From Arthrobacter sp. zg-Y820 (GTDB taxonomy: Bacteria; Actinomycetota; Actinomycetes; Actinomycetales; Micrococcaceae): a stretch of 64,000 nt of DNA. The number at the start of each line of letters is the position of its first letter. Position 1 is the stretch's first letter. The stretch covers positions 620,001-684,000 of the forward strand of contig NZ_CP126247.1 of NCBI RefSeq assembly GCF_030142155.1, written 5' to 3'. Of this stretch, positions 61,470 through 64,000 are shown in pieces. The notes under the pieces were generated by a model. That model was not told the DNA's origin. It made no database searches and worked only from the letters and a program-made list of their open reading frames with translations. The translations under genes were made by a program, and so were the position numbers.

Positions 61470-64000
61470 GTGGCCGAATATGAAAACGTAGACACGTTCC
61501 TGAAGTGGGCAGCTAAGCTCTCCTCCGAGATTGAGTGGAGGGAAGAGGAACGCCCGTACAAGATTGACATGGGCGAGCGGCTGACCGTAACGCGACAGAA
61601 GCTCATCTTCGGCGAGGCAAATTGGTTTGAGTTGCTCCTGGAGGATTTATCGCACGGCAATCTTCTGAATTGGAGGTTCCTCGACAACCTGCGGAAATCC
61701 GGGAAGGAACACCGAAACGAGCTGAAGGCCGCAATCGAAGACCTGTGGACCACCGAATCTTCTCCGGCAGCCCTCACCACCTTCGTCGACGGGATCCGTG
61801 GGTTCGCACCGGATCTTGCTCCCGGCAACCTGCTCGCCTTCGGGTCCGTTCTGCTCATGGCGACCAATCCGGGGATGTTCCCGCCCTACCGTGCCGAGCC
61901 TGCCACGAGTTTCCTGAAACTCATCGGGGCCGCGGACATTCCTTCAAACCGGGCACCCGCAACGGCACGCTATGAAGCGTTTCTGGCCGGTTTGGATCGG
62001 CTGCTCGAAGCAGCTCCCTCAGTCGGCCTGGAATTAGTCGACCGGCTGGATGCCCAGGGTCTCGTCTGGCTTGTCACCAACTACTCGCCTCCGGCCGAGT
62101 GGGCACCGAGCCGTAAACGCGAATTCCTAGCCTGGCGCAGCCAGCAGGACACAGTGCTGGTCGAGGAGGATCTGCGGTCCGGCCCCTATCCGCTGTTGGA
62201 AACAGCCGCCGCATCCATCCTGATCCCCGGAATTGTGGGCGGCCCGTCTCCCTTTGACCCCGACGTCGTGTCGTGGAGCGAGGCGAACGCTCGGGAACTG
62301 TACCGCCGGGTCTATGAGGACCCCGACGCCGGTGCCGGCACCTTCATGGAGAAACTTGAGAAGCAGCTGTCCGGAGCCGACCGCGGAGTGGTGCTCCTCG
62401 CTGCGGAACTCATCGCACTGCAGTGCCTGCCTCTCGCCAACCTGCGCCCGGAAACCAAGCTCGGTCGGGTTTCCCGAGTATTGTCCTGGCTCGATCACGC
62501 TCCGGCCATTCCCGAAACCCTGGAATCAGGGCTGCTCGCACACGGCGCCTTCAGCGGCGGCACCGGCTTCAATGTGCAGCTCTGGCGGCACCTGTGCTGG
62601 CTGTGCGATCTGGTCATCAGCCTTCGCAGCAGCGAGGATACTGCCGCTCGCGCCGCAGCTACTCCGCAGGGATTCCATGACGTTGCCGAAGCAGTCGCGG
62701 GTAACCTGCCGTCCATCAGGTACTCCATGGAATACCTGAGCTGGCCCGGGTTCTTTGAGCCGATCGTCAACTGGGGCCACCGAAAGAAGATCCGCAATGC
62801 CTTCGCCCACGAAATAGAGGGCGCGTCAGGCGACGACGAATTCTCCACGGCCAAGGATCTGCACCTGATCCGCAAGGCGCAGGAGGCACGGATCGGCCAT
62901 CGCGTCGAATGGTATGAGGAACCGTTCGTCAGCCAGTGGCGGCCCAAGGCCGAGCGGGCTCCGCGCGCCTGGCTGGTGCGCCAGTCACAGGCGGGCGTGG
63001 CCCTGGCCGGAGGTTGGGCGGACAAAGGAGTCGTCTCACTCGAAGCTCAGTACCTGGGTGCCCCGGAGCCGGAGGCTTCCTTTGCCGATCTGCAGACAGC
63101 GGTCGACGCCGGATATGGCCACTTGGATTATTCCGAACGGCGGCTGCGGGCTCGTTCCTACCACTCGTTTTTGACTCAGATGAAGCCTGATGACCTGGTG
63201 GTCACGGTTCTGGGCAAGAATCTGCAGCTGGGCGTCATCACGGGGACTGCTGAATATGTCCAGGAGGACACCGTCGCCCAGTTGATGTGCGAGGTCGCAT
63301 GGCAGGAACAAACGATTCCGACGGAAGATCTTCCGGTCCCCTTTCCCCGGCTGCTCGAAGAGCAGGGGACAGTCATCGACATGACGGAGGGGCTGCCGCT
63401 CATGCGTACCTGGCTGGTGGAAGACGTGGATCAGGACGACGACGTCGTGCCCGTACTTACGATTCCTACCGGCGGCGTTCCGGAACTTCCGAAAGCCAGC
63501 GATGAATTTGCAGACAAGCTGTTCATGGGCAAAAACGACCTGCAGGAAGTCATTGACCTGCTGCAGACACGAAACCAGATTGTCTTTTACGGTCCACCGG
63601 GGACGGGCAAGACGTTCCTGGCCCGCAAACTCGCGCGTTATCTGGTGGGGGAGGAGCACACCAACCATGTGACCACGGTGCAGTTTCATCCTTCCTACGC
63701 GTACGAGGACTTCTTTGAGGGGTATCGCCCGGTTAAGGGAACCGACGGTCAGGTGGCGTTCGCACTGGTATCGGGCCCGCTGCGGCGGATCGCAGGAGCC
63801 GCCGCGGCCGAACGGGACAAACCGTTCTTCCTGATCATTGACGAGATGAACCGCGGCAACCTGGCCAAGGTTTTCGGTGAGCTGTATTTCCTGCTCGAAT
63901 ACCGCGACCAGAGCATCGATCTGCAGTACAACTCCGAAGAGAAGTTTGTTCTTCCTCCCAACCTGTTCATCATTGGCACGATGAACACTGCAGACCGTTC
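61470..64000 (+). CDS. McrB-like AAA+ GTPase with EVE/PUA-like domain, 3' end outside the window
   Basis: The gene starts at GTG 61470 with AGGA upstream, and the frame is open to the window end (843 codons). The first 480 residues are helical and unassigned. Residues about 493-595 (RAWLVRQSQAGVALAGGWAD to DLVVTVLGKNLQLGVITG) resemble an EVE/PUA-like modified-base reader. The AAA+ domain has Walker A GPPGTGKT at 708-715, LIIDEMNRGN and the McrB signature MNTADR starting at Met838. McrB proteins assemble with an McrC nuclease to cut modified DNA. McrC should follow, but is beyond the window. Confidence 0.85.
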   Translation, partial: MAEYENVDTFLKWAAKLSSEIEWREEERPYKIDMGERLTVTRQKLIFGEANWFELLLEDLSHGNLLNWRFLDNLRKSGKEHRNELKAAIEDLWTTESSPAALTTFVDGIRGFAPDLAPGNLLAFGSVLLMATNPGMFPPYRAEPATSFLKLIGAADIPSNRAPATARYEAFLAGLDRLLEAAPSVGLELVDRLDAQGLVWLVTNYSPPAEWAPSRKREFLAWRSQQDTVLVEEDLRSGPYPLLETAAASILIPGIVGGPSPFDPDVVSWSEANARELYRRVYEDPDAGAGTFMEKLEKQLSGADRGVVLLAAELIALQCLPLANLRPETKLGRVSRVLSWLDHAPAIPETLESGLLAHGAFSGGTGFNVQLWRHLCWLCDLVISLRSSEDTAARAAATPQGFHDVAEAVAGNLPSIRYSMEYLSWPGFFEPIVNWGHRKKIRNAFAHEIEGASGDDEFSTAKDLHLIRKAQEARIGHRVEWYEEPFVSQWRPKAERAPRAWLVRQSQAGVALAGGWADKGVVSLEAQYLGAPEPEASFADLQTAVDAGYGHLDYSERRLRARSYHSFLTQMKPDDLVVTVLGKNLQLGVITGTAEYVQEDTVAQLMCEVAWQEQTIPTEDLPVPFPRLLEEQGTVIDMTEGLPLMRTWLVEDVDQDDDVVPVLTIPTGGVPELPKASDEFADKLFMGKNDLQEVIDLLQTRNQIVFYGPPGTGKTFLARKLARYLVGEEHTNHVTTVQFHPSYAYEDFFEGYRPVKGTDGQVAFALVSGPLRRIAGAAAAERDKPFFLIIDEMNRGNLAKVFGELYFLLEYRDQSIDLQYNSEEKFVLPPNLFIIGTMNTADR

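Noticed and set aside
1..64000. CRISPR arrays, rRNA and tRNA genes
   Set aside because: No regularly spaced repeats, rRNA core sequences or tRNA T-loop patterns in a cloverleaf context were seen on reading both strands; a dedicated search was not possible.

Overview
The window is a high-GC actinobacterial chromosome segment. Codon third positions are strongly G/C in the first half, and the gene families (F420/deazaflavin-type oxidoreductase, DUF1023 hydrolase, SdpI-type membrane protein, pxp operon with a biotin carboxylase, ChvE-MmsAB sugar importer) fit an Arthrobacter-like member of the Micrococcaceae. That assignment is inference from gene content; no rRNA, tRNA or CRISPR array is visible.

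Left half (about 1-31,950) is ordinary metabolic chromosome. It holds a BRCT protein cut by the window edge, an MBL-fold hydrolase and a DUF1023 alpha/beta hydrolase with a small helical partner. Next is a minus-strand operon pxpA - fused pxpB/pxpC - biotin carboxylase/BCCP - GntR, with a perfect FadR-type palindrome upstream of pxpA. A TetR/oxidoreductase divergon with two matching operators follows, then a deazaflavin oxidoreductase, a histidine phosphatase, a secreted thermonuclease with a coiled-coil tail, two SDRs, an IclR regulator and a ChvE-MmsA-MmsB importer with a strong hairpin after chvE. An MHS transporter and a four-gene acyl-CoA operon (acyl-CoA ligase, SDR, acyl-CoA dehydrogenase, APH-like kinase) lie divergent from a TetR gene. 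That gene set resembles the 4-hydroxyacyl-CoA phosphorylation (Lva/ACAD11) route. A perfect 20-bp palindrome lies between the TetR gene and the operon.

Right half (about 32,090 to the window end) is a mosaic defence island with visibly lower and uneven GC, TTG starts and gene fossils. In order it holds a P-loop GTPase with a translationally coupled 113-aa partner (minus), a DUF262/DUF1524 (GmrSD-like) gene followed by a PLD-DEAD-DUF3427 helicase (plus), and a fossil of a NERD-type helicase C-terminus. Then come a three-gene operon (SPFH/SHOCT protein, zinc-ribbon protein, YbjQ-domain protein), a NERD-helicase gene broken by one frameshift, a second degenerate NERD-helicase fragment, a second DUF262/DUF1524 gene, and a complete class 1 DISARM operon (drmD-drmMI-drmA-drmB-drmC, minus). 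The region ends with a decayed PD-(D/E)XK-like nuclease gene and a McrB-type AAA+ GTPase carrying an EVE/PUA-like domain, which runs off the window.

The least explained parts are the GTPase/113-aa pair, the SPFH-zinc ribbon-YbjQ operon, and the biotin carboxylase inside the 5-oxoprolinase operon. The repeated loss of NERD helicases marks the island as a place of rapid defence-gene turnover.
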